Source of the DNA: Elusimicrobiota bacterium | Lineage (GTDB): Bacteria; Elusimicrobiota; Elusimicrobia; UBA1565; UBA9628 | Reading direction: 5' to 3' | DNA length: 9,494 nucleotides | Assembly (NCBI GenBank): GCA_028717525.1 | Contig: JAQUNT010000052.1 | Coordinates: 1 to 9,494, forward strand | Shown: positions 1 to 6,495 of the stretch, piece after piece | How positions within the stretch are numbered: position 1 is the first letter of the stretch | Layout: each line of letters begins with the position of its first letter | The notes under the pieces: generated by a model | Database searches by the model: none | What the model was told of the DNA's origin: nothing | Seen by the model: the letters and a program-made list of their open reading frames with translations, nothing else | Translations under genes and position numbers: made by a program

Positions 1-819
1 ATCTACACCGGCCTCTCCACCCTCGCCCGGCGCGGCCCCGGCAGGAAAGGCAAGGGCCTGATCTTGGTGGGGCTGCCCAGGGACGGGGGCTCCGAGCTGG
101 AGAATATCCTCGCGCGCCTCGGGCCCAGGCCGGTGGGGAGCTTCCCGCACGGAGAGGGGATCGAGGAATGGCGCAGGCTCGGCGAGGCCGGCGCGGCCTT
201 CATCGTGGACCGAACCCTCTATCCCCGCTTCGCCGCAGCGCTGGAGTCCCGGGGGATGAGCGTGGAGGATGTGCCCCTGCCGGTCGGGCTGGGCCAGAGC
301 CGGATGTTCTTCGAGACCATCGCCAGGCGCTTCGGCGTCCAGGGCCGGGTCCCGGGCGCGGTCGACCGCGACGCCCGGGCCTGCGGCCGCGCCATCGCGC
401 GGTTCCGGGCCGAGTTCCGGGGCCTGCGTCTGGCCTACGCCCTGCGCATGTGCAACAACTACGAGGGAGATCTCCTGGCCTACGAGGGTCTCGGAGACCT
501 GGAGTTCTTCGCGGAACTGGGCTTCCAAGCCGCCCTGCTGGTCCAAGGGGCGCCGGAGGCCGACTCCAAGCGCCGCATCGGAGCGCGCCTGCGCTCTTTG
601 GGCCGCCGGGAGCCGTTCCTGGTCTTCCCGGACCCCATAGAGCTGCCGGGCATCCTGCGCAAGGTCGGGTTCTCCTTGGCCTACCTGGGCGGCCACGCCG
701 GGCCCGAGGCGGACCGGGCCCAGGTCCCCATCGTGGCCGCGAGGTCGCTGGCCCCCTTCTTCCAAGGTTGCCTGGCCAACATCGCCCGGATCCGGGCTCT
801 CCTGGAACGGAGGCGGTGA
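1..819 (+). CDS. Nitrogenase component 1-like oxidoreductase subunit (5' truncated)
   Basis: The reading frame is open from base 1, so the true start lies left of the window; 272 residues are visible. An internal TTG at 64 is not a credible start because the conserved fold already runs upstream of it. The order of segments matches the last two-thirds of NifD/NifK-type proteins: a short beta strand (LILVGLP), a Gly-rich turn, an A-x-F-I-V strand, then LPVGLGQSRMFFETIARRFG (about residues 92-111), the counterpart of the 'P-x-G-x-x-x-T-x-x-x-L-x-x-I-A' segment of the family. A second Rossmann-like half follows (R-M-C-N-N-Y-E-G-D-L-L, then ELGFQAALL). Where NifD has its FeMo-cofactor cysteine (VHCYRS) this protein reads IVDRTL, with Asp at bases 208-210. 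It lies 4 bases from the next gene and is probably its heterodimer partner. Membership of the superfamily is fairly sure; the substrate is unknown. Confidence 0.75.
   Translation: MYTGLSTLARRGPGRKGKGLILVGLPRDGGSELENILARLGPRPVGSFPHGEGIEEWRRLGEAGAAFIVDRTLYPRFAAALESRGMSVEDVPLPVGLGQSRMFFETIARRFGVQGRVPGAVDRDARACGRAIARFRAEFRGLRLAYALRMCNNYEGDLLAYEGLGDLEFFAELGFQAALLVQGAPEADSKRRIGARLRSLGRREPFLVFPDPIELPGILRKVGFSLAYLGGHAGPEADRAQVPIVAARSLAPFFQGCLANIARIRALLERRR
809..813 (+). promoter_or_regulatory. Ribosome binding site GGAGG for the second nitrogenase-like gene
   Basis: GGAGG lies inside the last codons of the upstream gene, 10 bases before the ATG at 824. It fixes the start of the second gene and supports co-translation of the pair from one mRNA. 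Confidence 0.75.
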
Positions 820-823
820 CGGC

Positions 824-2131
824 ATGGCTCTGCCCCAGCGGTCCGCGTCGGATTTCGCGCTCAAGATCCAGAACTGCGGCCGCATGACGGGCGTGAGCCT
901 GGCTCTGCACGCCATCCCGGACGCCTTCTTGGTCCTGCACACCGGGGTGGGCTGCAAGTACAAATGCGCCAACCAACTCATGCTGCACGACCGGGCGCGC
1001 CCCGCCCTGCACCGGGAAGGCTACACCGAGCTCTCGGACATCGCCTTCATCAAGGGCTCGGCGGCCCGGGTCGGGCCCTATCTGCGCAGCTGGCACGACA
1101 AGCGCCGGCCGGCCTACATGGCCGTGGTGGCGTCCACCTTCATCGAGATGGCGGGCGAAGACATCGCCGGCGCGGTCGCCCGGGCCGCGGCCGAGCTGTC
1201 CTGTCCCGTGGACTACATCCGCACCCTCGGCTTCGAGGGGGACCTCTACGAAGGCTACGCCGCGGTCCTGTCCAGACTCCTGACCCGGCTGCCGTTCCGG
1301 GAGCGGCGCCCCCGCCCGGGCAGCGCCTCGGTCGCGGGGTTCTTCTTCCATCGCCACGAGCCTGACGTGCTCGCGGACGCCGCGGCTCTCGACGGTCTGC
1401 TCTCCAGCCTGGGGCTGCGGCCGGGCCACGCCCTCCTGGGGGGGGAGCCCTTCGCGCGCCTCCTGGACGCGGCCGACAGCGAGAGCCTCGTCCTCCTGCC
1501 CTATTTCCCCGATGCGGCGGCCCTGGAGAAGGCGGCCGCCGGCCGGCGGGTCGTGCGCGCCGGGCTGCCGGTGGGAGTGTCCGGGACCGAGGCCTGGCTG
1601 CGCCGGGTCGGAGCCGGCCTCGGGGTCCCGGGGGCGGCCATCGCGGCCGCCGTGAAGGAAGGCCGCAGCCGGGCCGAGCCGGCTCTCCGAGCCCTGAGGC
1701 GCAAGCTCCAAGGCCGGCGCAGCGCCATCTTCGCCGACACCCCGCTGGCCGCTGGCCTCGCGGCCTTCGCGGCCGAGGCGCGGCTGGCTCCGGCTTTGGT
1801 CGGATTGCGGGACGAGAGCCTCGGCGGCCGAGAAGGGTTCCTCAGGCTGCTCCGGGAGAGCGGCGCGGAGCCGCCGCGGGACCTGCAGGTCCTCTGCAAC
1901 CCGTCCCTGGCCGAGGCCGGAAAGCGGATCGCGGAGCTGGCCCGGGACGGCAGCCTCGGCCTGCTCTGCGGGTCCCGCTGCGAGACGGCCGAGCTCAGCC
2001 GGGCCTCGGCGCGCATCCCGGTCGTTGAGACGGGGTTCCCCTGCGCGGGCTGGCACGCGGCCGCTCCCTCGCCCTCCCTGGGATTCGCGGGCGCGGCGGG
2101 CCTGTGCGAACGCGTCCTCGGACAGCTCTAG
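824..2131 (+). CDS. Nitrogenase component 1-like oxidoreductase subunit (complete)
   Basis: The protein has 435 residues, close to the 420-480 usual for nitrogenase-like catalytic subunits (ChlN/ChlB, CfbD, NifE/N types). The N-terminus reads Q-N-C-G-R-M-T-G with Cys18, then L-H-A-I-P-D-A and LHTGVGCKYKC (Cys44 and Cys48). This is the pattern of the family's first two P-cluster-type cysteines, 'C-x2-x-G-(A/x)-xx-AL-x-x-I-x-D-A-x-x-x-x-HG-x-x-GC'. SDIAFIKGSAARV (71-83) matches the 'E-x-D-V-V-F-G-x-x-x-K-L' segment. VVASTFIEMAGEDI (101-114) matches 'STC-P-x-x-L-I-G-D-D-I', with Phe106 replacing the third cysteine. The C-terminal VVETGFPCAGWH and LGFAGAAGL are typical of the family end. No FeMo-cofactor Cys or His is recognisable. 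It follows its partner gene by 4 bases. A cofactor-reducing enzyme (tetrapyrrole-like substrate) is inferred from relatives such as chlorophyllide reductases and CfbCD. Dinitrogen reduction looks unlikely. Confidence 0.8.
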   Translation: MALPQRSASDFALKIQNCGRMTGVSLALHAIPDAFLVLHTGVGCKYKCANQLMLHDRARPALHREGYTELSDIAFIKGSAARVGPYLRSWHDKRRPAYMAVVASTFIEMAGEDIAGAVARAAAELSCPVDYIRTLGFEGDLYEGYAAVLSRLLTRLPFRERRPRPGSASVAGFFFHRHEPDVLADAAALDGLLSSLGLRPGHALLGGEPFARLLDAADSESLVLLPYFPDAAALEKAAAGRRVVRAGLPVGVSGTEAWLRRVGAGLGVPGAAIAAAVKEGRSRAEPALRALRRKLQGRRSAIFADTPLAAGLAAFAAEARLAPALVGLRDESLGGREGFLRLLRESGAEPPRDLQVLCNPSLAEAGKRIAELARDGSLGLLCGSRCETAELSRASARIPVVETGFPCAGWHAAAPSPSLGFAGAAGLCERVLGQL

Positions 2132-3282
2132 CGGAAGTCCGCCACGTAGTCGTTGTCGCGCATCAGGGGCAGGACCGCGCCGTCCTCCATGCGCAGGTCC
2201 ACCGCGGCCACGAGCACTCCGGGCTGGGCCTCGGGAACGTAGACGCGGTCGATGTGGACCACGGCCTCGGGGCGCGAGAAGGACGCGGGCCCCACTTGGC
2301 CGCCGAAGTGCTCGCTGCGGCCGAAGGCGATGTGCAGGCCCAGCTTCTCGTCGAGCAAAGTCTCTCCGATGGGTCTGATGCCGAAGCCCGCCAGCACGCC
2401 CAGGCCCAGCTCCGCCAGGTTGCCGTAGGCCGGCTCTTTGGCCAGCAGGGCGGCCTCCTCGCGGGAGCGGGGCCCCTGCGAGAGCACCGCCACGGCCCGG
2501 TTGCCGGCCACGCGGTAGCGCACCACCTCGGTCCCGAACTGCACGGGCAGCACCCCCGCGCTGCGGCTGGGCTCGCCGGCGCGCTCCCCCTCGTAGGGGA
2601 CGATGTAGGCTTCCCCGGAGGGGAGGTTGCCCGCGGTGCCGGGCTGGTCGAGCAGGCCGCCCGAGGCGTGCGCCTCGCGGAAGCGCAGGTCCAGGTGCAG
2701 GTCGCAGTCCCCCGCGGGCGTGCTCCAGCGCAGGTCCGCTCCGCCGGCCCGGTCCAGGAGGTCCTTGAGGCGCTCCACGCGGCGGTTGACCTCCCCGTAG
2801 TCCAGGCGCAGGGCCGGCACCATCTCGGCGCGGAAGCCGGGCATGGTGGCGGCCCGGAAGCGCAGGGACTTGGCCGCCATCTTCAAGGGGGCCGTGGCCG
2901 AGAACTCGGTCATGGCGATGACCAGCGGATGCGCGGCGAAGAGCTCCGCCCAGCGCAGGCCTGCGGCCGGGTCGAGCTCCTCGGCGCAAGCCGGTAAGGG
3001 GCCGCCCTCGCGGAGCCACGCGGATGCGGGAAGGTCCGCGTTGTTGGCGTGGACGTTGGGATAGAGCGCCAGATGGGTGGCGAAGCCCAGCTCGGAACTC
3101 CGGCTGCGCAGCTGCGCGGTCCAGTCCGCCGCGAGCCGGCGCCGGGCCTGCCAGCGGGGGTGGTCCGGGCCGCGCCGGTCGGGCAGGTCGGTCAGGATCG
3201 CCAGGCCGCCCTCGCCCGGGCGGGGCCGGAACACCCGCCGCACCAAGGCCGCCAGCTCATCTGCGCTCAGACGCTCTTCCAT
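2128..3282 (-). CDS. M29-like metallo-aminopeptidase (aminopeptidase T/S-type)
   Basis: The protein has 384 residues. The ATG at 3282 has an excellent ribosome site, GGAGG at 3291-3295 on the minus strand, 8 bases upstream. The C-terminal half carries the M29 metal-site pattern. [12 protein letters not shown] (219-229) holds Glu224 and NLAELGLG holds Glu291. [11 protein letters not shown] holds His317, and HIDRV holds His343 and Asp345. As I remember them, the dinuclear-metal ligands of Thermus aminopeptidase T are two Glu, two His and one Asp, with similar spacing and the same H-x-D ending. The N-terminal half ([23 protein letters not shown]) is less familiar. It lacks a signal peptide, so a cytoplasmic enzyme trimming peptides is expected. 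The related NicX-type dihydroxypyridine dioxygenases share this fold and are the main alternative. It converges on the nitrogenase-like gene and has no evident functional link to it. Confidence 0.7.
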   Translation of the reverse strand: MEERLSADELAALVRRVFRPRPGEGGLAILTDLPDRRGPDHPRWQARRRLAADWTAQLRSRSSELGFATHLALYPNVHANNADLPASAWLREGGPLPACAEELDPAAGLRWAELFAAHPLVIAMTEFSATAPLKMAAKSLRFRAATMPGFRAEMVPALRLDYGEVNRRVERLKDLLDRAGGADLRWSTPAGDCDLHLDLRFREAHASGGLLDQPGTAGNLPSGEAYIVPYEGERAGEPSRSAGVLPVQFGTEVVRYRVAGNRAVAVLSQGPRSREEAALLAKEPAYGNLAELGLGVLAGFGIRPIGETLLDEKLGLHIAFGRSEHFGGQVGPASFSRPEAVVHIDRVYVPEAQPGVLVAAVDLRMEDGAVLPLMRDNDYVADFR

Positions 3283-3307
3283 AAGGATCCCTCCGTCAGA
3301 AGTCCGG

Positions 3308-3319
3308 TATTATATAATA
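3308..3319. promoter_or_regulatory. Palindromic divergent promoter core TATTATATAATA
   Basis: This perfect 12-bp palindrome sits in the 42-bp gap between the minus-strand peptidase (ATG at 3282) and the plus-strand ATPase (ATG at 3325). It places a consensus TATAAT at 3313-3318 on the plus strand and another at 3309-3314 on the minus strand. Minus-strand transcription would start near 3302 and leave room for the peptidase ribosome site. Plus-strand transcription would start at about 3325, which is the ATPase start codon itself. No convincing -35 hexamer is seen on either side. Confidence 0.6.
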
Positions 3320-3324
3320 GCCGC

Positions 3325-4818
3325 ATGAACAAACCCATCCTCGTGGCCCAGAACCGCAAGAAGACCGGATTCTTCCTCCTGCCCCGCATGGCCAACCGCC
3401 ACGGTCTTGTCGCCGGGGCCACGGGCACGGGCAAGACCGTCACTCTGCAGAGGATGGCGGAAGGTTTCAGCTCGATCGGCGTGCCGGTCTTCCTGGCCGA
3501 CGTCAAGGGCGACCTGGCCGGGCTCAGCCAGAAAGGGGCCGACGACCCCAAGATCGCGCAGCGCGTCAAGCTCCTGGGGCTCTCCGAGCACACGCCCTTG
3601 GAGTTCCCCGTGGCGTTCTGGGACGTCCTGGGCCAGGACGGCCACCCTATCCGGGCCACGATCTCCGACCTGGGACCCCTGCTGATGGGCCGGCTCCTGA
3701 ACCTCAACGAGGTGCAGGGCGGGGTCCTCTCCGCGGTCTTCAAGATCGCCGACGACAACGGCCTGCTGCTCCTGGACCTCAAGGACCTGCGCGCCATGGT
3801 CCAGCACGTGGGCGACAACGCGGCCTCCTTCACTACGGAGTACGGCAACCTCTCCAAGGCCTCGATCGGCGCCATCCAGAGGGGGCTCCTGGAGCTGGAG
3901 ACGCAGGGTGGCGGCCAGTTCTTCGGCGAGCCGATGCTCGACGTCTTCGACCTGATCCAGACCTGCGGCGACGGCCGGGGCATCATCAACATCCTGTCGG
4001 CCGAGCAGCTGGCCGGCCGGCCCAAGGTGTACGCCACCTTCCTGCTCTGGCTGCTGGCGGAGCTCTTCGAGCGCCTGCCCGAGGCGGGGGACCTGGACAA
4101 GCCCAAGCTGGTCTTCTTCTTCGACGAGGCGCACCTCCTGTTCTCGGATGCCCCGCCGGCCCTGCTCGAGAAGATCGAGCAGGTGGTCCGGCTCATCCGG
4201 TCCAAGGGCGTGGGCGTCTACTTCGTTACCCAGAGCCCGGGTGACGTCCCGGACCGGGTCTCGGCCCAGCTGGGCAACCGCGTCCAGCACGCCCTGCGGG
4301 CCTTCACGCCTTTGGAGCAGAAGGCGGTCAAGGTCGTGGCGCAGACCTTCCGGCCCAACCCCGAGCTGGACGTGGAGAAGGCCATCAGCGAGTTGGGCGT
4401 GGGCGAGGTCCTGGTCTCCTTCCTGCAGGAGGACGGCGCGCCCGCGGCGGTGGGGCGCGCTTTCGTGTGCCCGCCGCGCAGCCGCGTGGGGCCCGTCACG
4501 CCTGATGAGCGCCGCAGGACCATCGCGGGCTCGATCCACTTCGGCAACTACGAGAAGTCCGTGGACCGGGAATCGGCCTACGAGGTGCTCAAGAAGCGCT
4601 CCGAGGAGCGGGCCAGCCAGCCGGCCGCTGTGGCGGCCCCGGAGCCGCGCCGGCCCCAGAGCGTCTTCGCGGAGCCCTCCGCCAGCCCCGCCCCGGGGCG
4701 CCGGCGGGACGGCTTGGTCGAGGCCTTCGCCAAGAGCGCGGCGCGCTCCATCGGGAGCACGGTGGGCCGCCAGATCATCCGCGGCGTGCTGGGCTCGATC
4801 CTGGGCGGCAGGCGCTAG
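3325..4818 (+). CDS. HerA-like ATPase of the YjgR/DUF853 family
   Basis: From the ATG at 3325 the protein has 497 residues, matching E. coli YjgR (about 500). The frame stays open upstream to 3049, but that extension overlaps the divergent peptidase gene and its promoter, so it is rejected. Walker A is GATGTGKT (31-38), [10 protein letters not shown] (55-64) is typical of the family, and Walker B is LVFFFDEAH (262-270) with Asp267-Glu268. The polar Gln303 of FVTQSP follows, and arginines in [10 protein letters not shown] (317-325) are candidate arginine fingers. A variable Pro/Ala linker (about 430-465) precedes the family's conserved tail, [15 protein letters not shown] and [11 protein letters not shown]. 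The family belongs to the FtsK/HerA ring-forming DNA-translocase-like ATPases; its cellular job is poorly defined. No Shine-Dalgarno sequence is present and the -10 box lies six bases before the ATG, so the mRNA may be leaderless. Confidence 0.9.
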   Translation: MNKPILVAQNRKKTGFFLLPRMANRHGLVAGATGTGKTVTLQRMAEGFSSIGVPVFLADVKGDLAGLSQKGADDPKIAQRVKLLGLSEHTPLEFPVAFWDVLGQDGHPIRATISDLGPLLMGRLLNLNEVQGGVLSAVFKIADDNGLLLLDLKDLRAMVQHVGDNAASFTTEYGNLSKASIGAIQRGLLELETQGGGQFFGEPMLDVFDLIQTCGDGRGIINILSAEQLAGRPKVYATFLLWLLAELFERLPEAGDLDKPKLVFFFDEAHLLFSDAPPALLEKIEQVVRLIRSKGVGVYFVTQSPGDVPDRVSAQLGNRVQHALRAFTPLEQKAVKVVAQTFRPNPELDVEKAISELGVGEVLVSFLQEDGAPAAVGRAFVCPPRSRVGPVTPDERRRTIAGSIHFGNYEKSVDRESAYEVLKKRSEERASQPAAVAAPEPRRPQSVFAEPSASPAPGRRRDGLVEAFAKSAARSIGSTVGRQIIRGVLGSILGGRR

Positions 4819-5678
4819 GCCCGCAGGCCGCGCTTGGCCGCGGCGACGGTGTTGGCCAGCACCACGGCCGTGGTGACCGGCCCCACTCCGCCCGGGACCG
4901 GCGTGATGAAGGCGGCGCGCTCGGCCGCGGCCGCGGACTCCACGTCTCCCACCCAGGCTTCCCCCAGCCGGTTCATGCCGGCGTCAACGACCACGGCGCC
5001 GGGCTTGATCCAGCCGCCCATGATGAAGCCGGCGCGGCCGAGGCAGGCGAAGACGATGTCCGCGCGCCGCACGTGGGCGGCCAGGTCCACGGTCCGGGAG
5101 TGGCACAAGGTGACCGTGGCGTCCAGGGCGCTGAGGTAGTGCGCGGCGGGCCGTCCCAGGATCTCGGAGCGCCCCACCACCACGGCCTCTTTGCCCGCGG
5201 CGGGCAGGCGCGAGCGCTCCAGAAGGAGGATCATGGCCGAGACCGTGCAGGGCGGGAACACCCCGGAGGCCGCGATCTCGGCCGAGCTCTTGCACAGGAA
5301 GAACCGGCCGTAGCTGAGGGGGTTGACCCCTTCCACGTCCTTGGCCGGGGGGATGGCCGCGAAGGCCTCGGCAGCGTCCCCGCCTTTCGGGACGGGCTGC
5401 TCCAGGATGATGCCGTCAACGGCGGGGTCTTCCCCCAGGCGGCGCAGCAGGCTCGCGGGCCCTTCGGCGCAGGGATAGGCCTGCGCCGCCAGGCCGGTCT
5501 CGGCCGCGGCTTTGAGCTTGGCGCGCAGGTAGGCCCCGGCCGCGGCGTCCTGCGAGCAGGTCACCACGGCCAGCCGGGGTGTCGCTCCCCGCGCCTGGAG
5601 CACGGCCGCGATGTCCTCCTGCAGGCCGGCTCGGATGTCGGCCGCCAGGGACTTGCCGTCCAGGAGCTGAGCGCTCAT
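4815..5678 (-). CDS. folD: Bifunctional methylenetetrahydrofolate dehydrogenase/cyclohydrolase
   Basis: FolD interconverts 5,10-methylene-, methenyl- and 10-formyl-tetrahydrofolate in the cytoplasm. From the ATG at 5678 it has 287 residues, the usual size. The frame stays open further upstream, but only this start places LLDGK at the N-terminus. Seen are [11 protein letters not shown] (5-15), [10 protein letters not shown] with Tyr50 and catalytic Lys54, [12 protein letters not shown] (109-119), the nucleotide-binding [38 protein letters not shown] and [20 protein letters not shown]. Two usually conserved sites differ. The 'V-Q-L-P-L-P' motif reads LEQPVP, so the active-site Gln position is Glu93, and 'P-C-T-P-x-G' reads PCTVSA. 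It overlaps the upstream orphan domain gene by ATGA (start 5678, stop 5677-5675), so the two are probably translationally coupled. Its own stop shares CTAG with the ATPase gene. Confidence 0.9.
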   Translation of the reverse strand: MSAQLLDGKSLAADIRAGLQEDIAAVLQARGATPRLAVVTCSQDAAAGAYLRAKLKAAAETGLAAQAYPCAEGPASLLRRLGEDPAVDGIILEQPVPKGGDAAEAFAAIPPAKDVEGVNPLSYGRFFLCKSSAEIAASGVFPPCTVSAMILLLERSRLPAAGKEAVVVGRSEILGRPAAHYLSALDATVTLCHSRTVDLAAHVRRADIVFACLGRAGFIMGGWIKPGAVVVDAGMNRLGEAWVGDVESAAAAERAAFITPVPGGVGPVTTAVVLANTVAAAKRGLRA

Positions 5679-6070
5679 GGGGTCCGCTCCAGCCTCGCGA
5701 GCACCGCGGCGATGAGTCCCAGACGCGGGGCCGGCGCGCCCGCGGCGCGCGCAGCGGCGAGCAGGGGGCCGAACACGCGCTCCGCCCCGGTCCTGCGGCC
5801 TCGGCGCAGAGCGGTCAGCCAAGGATGGCGGCGCTGCGGGGATTTTCGGCACCGCCGGGCCGCGATGGAGGCCGGGTCTGCGCTCAGGCGCCGGCCGGCG
5901 CTCCGGGCCGCGGCCGCGGCCTCCCGGGCCACCTCGCCCAGCAGGCGGCGCAGGTCCGGGTCGCGGACCAGATCGCCGTCGCGCACCACGGCCAGGGCGG
6001 CCAGGCCGCCCAGCGCGGCCTCGGCGCAGAGGGGCGTCCAGTCTTCTTTGCGAGAGTCCGCTCCCGGCAT
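5675..6070 (-). CDS. Orphan ketopantoate reductase C-terminal-like domain (no NAD domain)
   Basis: The protein has 131 residues and no Rossmann domain. It matches the order of features in the all-helical C-terminal domain of PanE/ApbA: a Trp near the start (W11), an Ala/Leu-rich helix, RDGDLVRDPDLRRLLGEV, AREAAAAARSAGR, HPWLTALRRGRRTG, then FGPLLAAARAAGAPAPRL. The residues needed for catalysis in E. coli PanE (Lys176, Asn180, Asn184, Glu256 as I recall) align by eye with Pro, Glu, Gly and Gly, so enzyme activity is not expected. Only about a dozen bases separate its ATG from the upstream terminator, so the missing NAD domain is not present in another frame nearby. It precedes folD with an ATGA overlap. 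It could be a remnant of an enzyme gene, or a repurposed helical scaffold kept for its partner. The start at 6070 lacks a good ribosome site and is uncertain. Confidence 0.55.
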   Translation of the reverse strand: MPGADSRKEDWTPLCAEAALGGLAALAVVRDGDLVRDPDLRRLLGEVAREAAAAARSAGRRLSADPASIAARRCRKSPQRRHPWLTALRRGRRTGAERVFGPLLAAARAAGAPAPRLGLIAAVLARLERTP

Positions 6071-6082
6071 GGCCCAGACTCT

Positions 6083-6121
6083 ACAAAAACAAGACCCCCG
6101 CCGCCAGAGGCGACGGGGGTC
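6083..6121 (-). terminator. Intrinsic terminator of the small repeat protein gene
   Basis: GACCCCCG (6093-6100) pairs with CGGGGGTC (6114-6121). The stem continues inward, after one C-A mismatch, as CGCC/GGCG closed by an AGA loop. In minus-strand sense the hairpin is followed at once by TTGTTTTTG (revcomp of 6084-6092), a U-rich tract. It lies 17 bases after the stop of the gene at 6138-6368. Confidence 0.85.
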
Positions 6122-6137
6122 GTTCGAAGGTCGACGC

Positions 6138-6368
6138 TTAGGCGTTGACCATCTTGGAGCGGGAGACGCCGCCCTGCTTGTCCAGGTAATAGAGGTAGCC
6201 CTGCTCCTTCTTGATGCCGCACTTGTGGACCTTCTCGCGTCCGCCGCCCTTCTTGCCGCCGCGGGCCATCTTGGTGCGGGCGATGTCGCCCTGCTTGTCG
6301 ATGAAGTAAAGGAAACCCTTCTCCCGCTTGACGTCGGCCTTGACCACCTTCTCTGACTTCTTTGCCAT
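6138..6368 (-). CDS. Small basic protein with two GFLYFIDKQGD-type repeats
   Basis: The protein has 76 residues from the ATG at 6368. A longer in-frame start at 6437 lies upstream of the predicted transcription start and is rejected. GGAGG lies on the minus strand just upstream of the ATG with normal spacing. Residues 14-34 and 53-73 are two copies of one motif, K-x-E-x-G-(FY)-L-Y-x-x-D-K-Q-G-x-x-x-R-x-K-M, with 12 of 21 positions identical. A Gly/Lys-rich linker (ARGGKKGGGREK) separates them. The first residues (MAKKSEKVVK) are strongly basic. There is one cysteine (Cys50), no signal peptide and no membrane segment. I do not recognise a named family. The charge and the Gly/Lys linker suggest binding to nucleic acid or ribosomes, and the motif could form a two-stranded hairpin repeated twice; both are inference. 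It has its own promoter and terminator, so it is a monocistronic unit. Confidence 0.85.
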   Translation of the reverse strand: MAKKSEKVVKADVKREKGFLYFIDKQGDIARTKMARGGKKGGGREKVHKCGIKKEQGYLYYLDKQGGVSRSKMVNA

Positions 6369-6427
6369 TCTGTCTTCCTCCGTTTTCACTCGGCGGGATG
6401 ACGACTCATGCATCCCTTTGTGGATAG

Positions 6428-6456
6428 AATTTACCACATCTCAGACGGAGATGCAA
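6428..6456 (-). promoter_or_regulatory. Promoter of the small repeat protein gene
   Basis: On the minus strand TTGCAT (6456-6451) and TAAATT (6433-6428) are separated by 17 bases. A TGG immediately before the -10 box gives an extended -10. The start point would be near 6421, leaving a leader of about 50 bases with the GGAGG site at its end. Both hexamers are imperfect. Confidence 0.45.
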
Positions 6457-6463
6457 GGGGTTT

Positions 6464-6494
6464 CTCGACGGGGCATCCCGGGAGCCTCGACGGG
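6464..6494. repeat. Nine-base direct repeat CTCGACGGG flanking a GC palindrome
   Basis: CTCGACGGG occurs at 6464-6472 and 6486-6494, 22 bases apart (two helical turns). TCCCGGGA lies between the copies. It sits between the stop of the helix-turn-helix gene and the promoter of the small repeat protein gene. It could be a protein-binding site upstream of that promoter, or chance in GC-rich DNA. Confidence 0.3.
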
Positions 6495-6495
6495 C

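Noticed and set aside
1..2131. Calling the first two genes nifD and nifK
   Set aside because: The FeMo-cofactor Cys position reads Asp in the first protein, the STC cysteine is Phe in the second, and the proteins lack other nitrogenase hallmarks, so a true nitrogenase label is not supported.
200..3019. A 939-codon minus-strand open frame
   Set aside because: It runs antisense to two convincing nitrogenase-like genes and out of frame through the peptidase gene. Its translation is Arg/Pro/Gly-rich without motifs, as expected from GC-rich codon shadows.
3049..3324. N-terminal extension of the ATPase gene to 3049
   Set aside because: The extension overlaps the divergent peptidase gene and the promoter palindrome. 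Family length and the conserved N-terminus fit the ATG at 3325.
3310..4539. A 409-codon minus-strand open frame opposite the ATPase gene
   Set aside because: The ATPase frame has intact Walker motifs and family length. The antisense product has no recognisable domain and is a composition artefact.
5679..5852. N-terminal extension of FolD to 5852
   Set aside because: The added residues are Arg/Pro/Ala-rich and overlap the upstream gene in another frame. The family N-terminus begins at the ATG at 5678.
5073..6356. A 427-codon plus-strand open frame across folD and its neighbours
   Set aside because: It crosses a strong terminator and three minus-strand genes, and its composition is typical of an antisense shadow.
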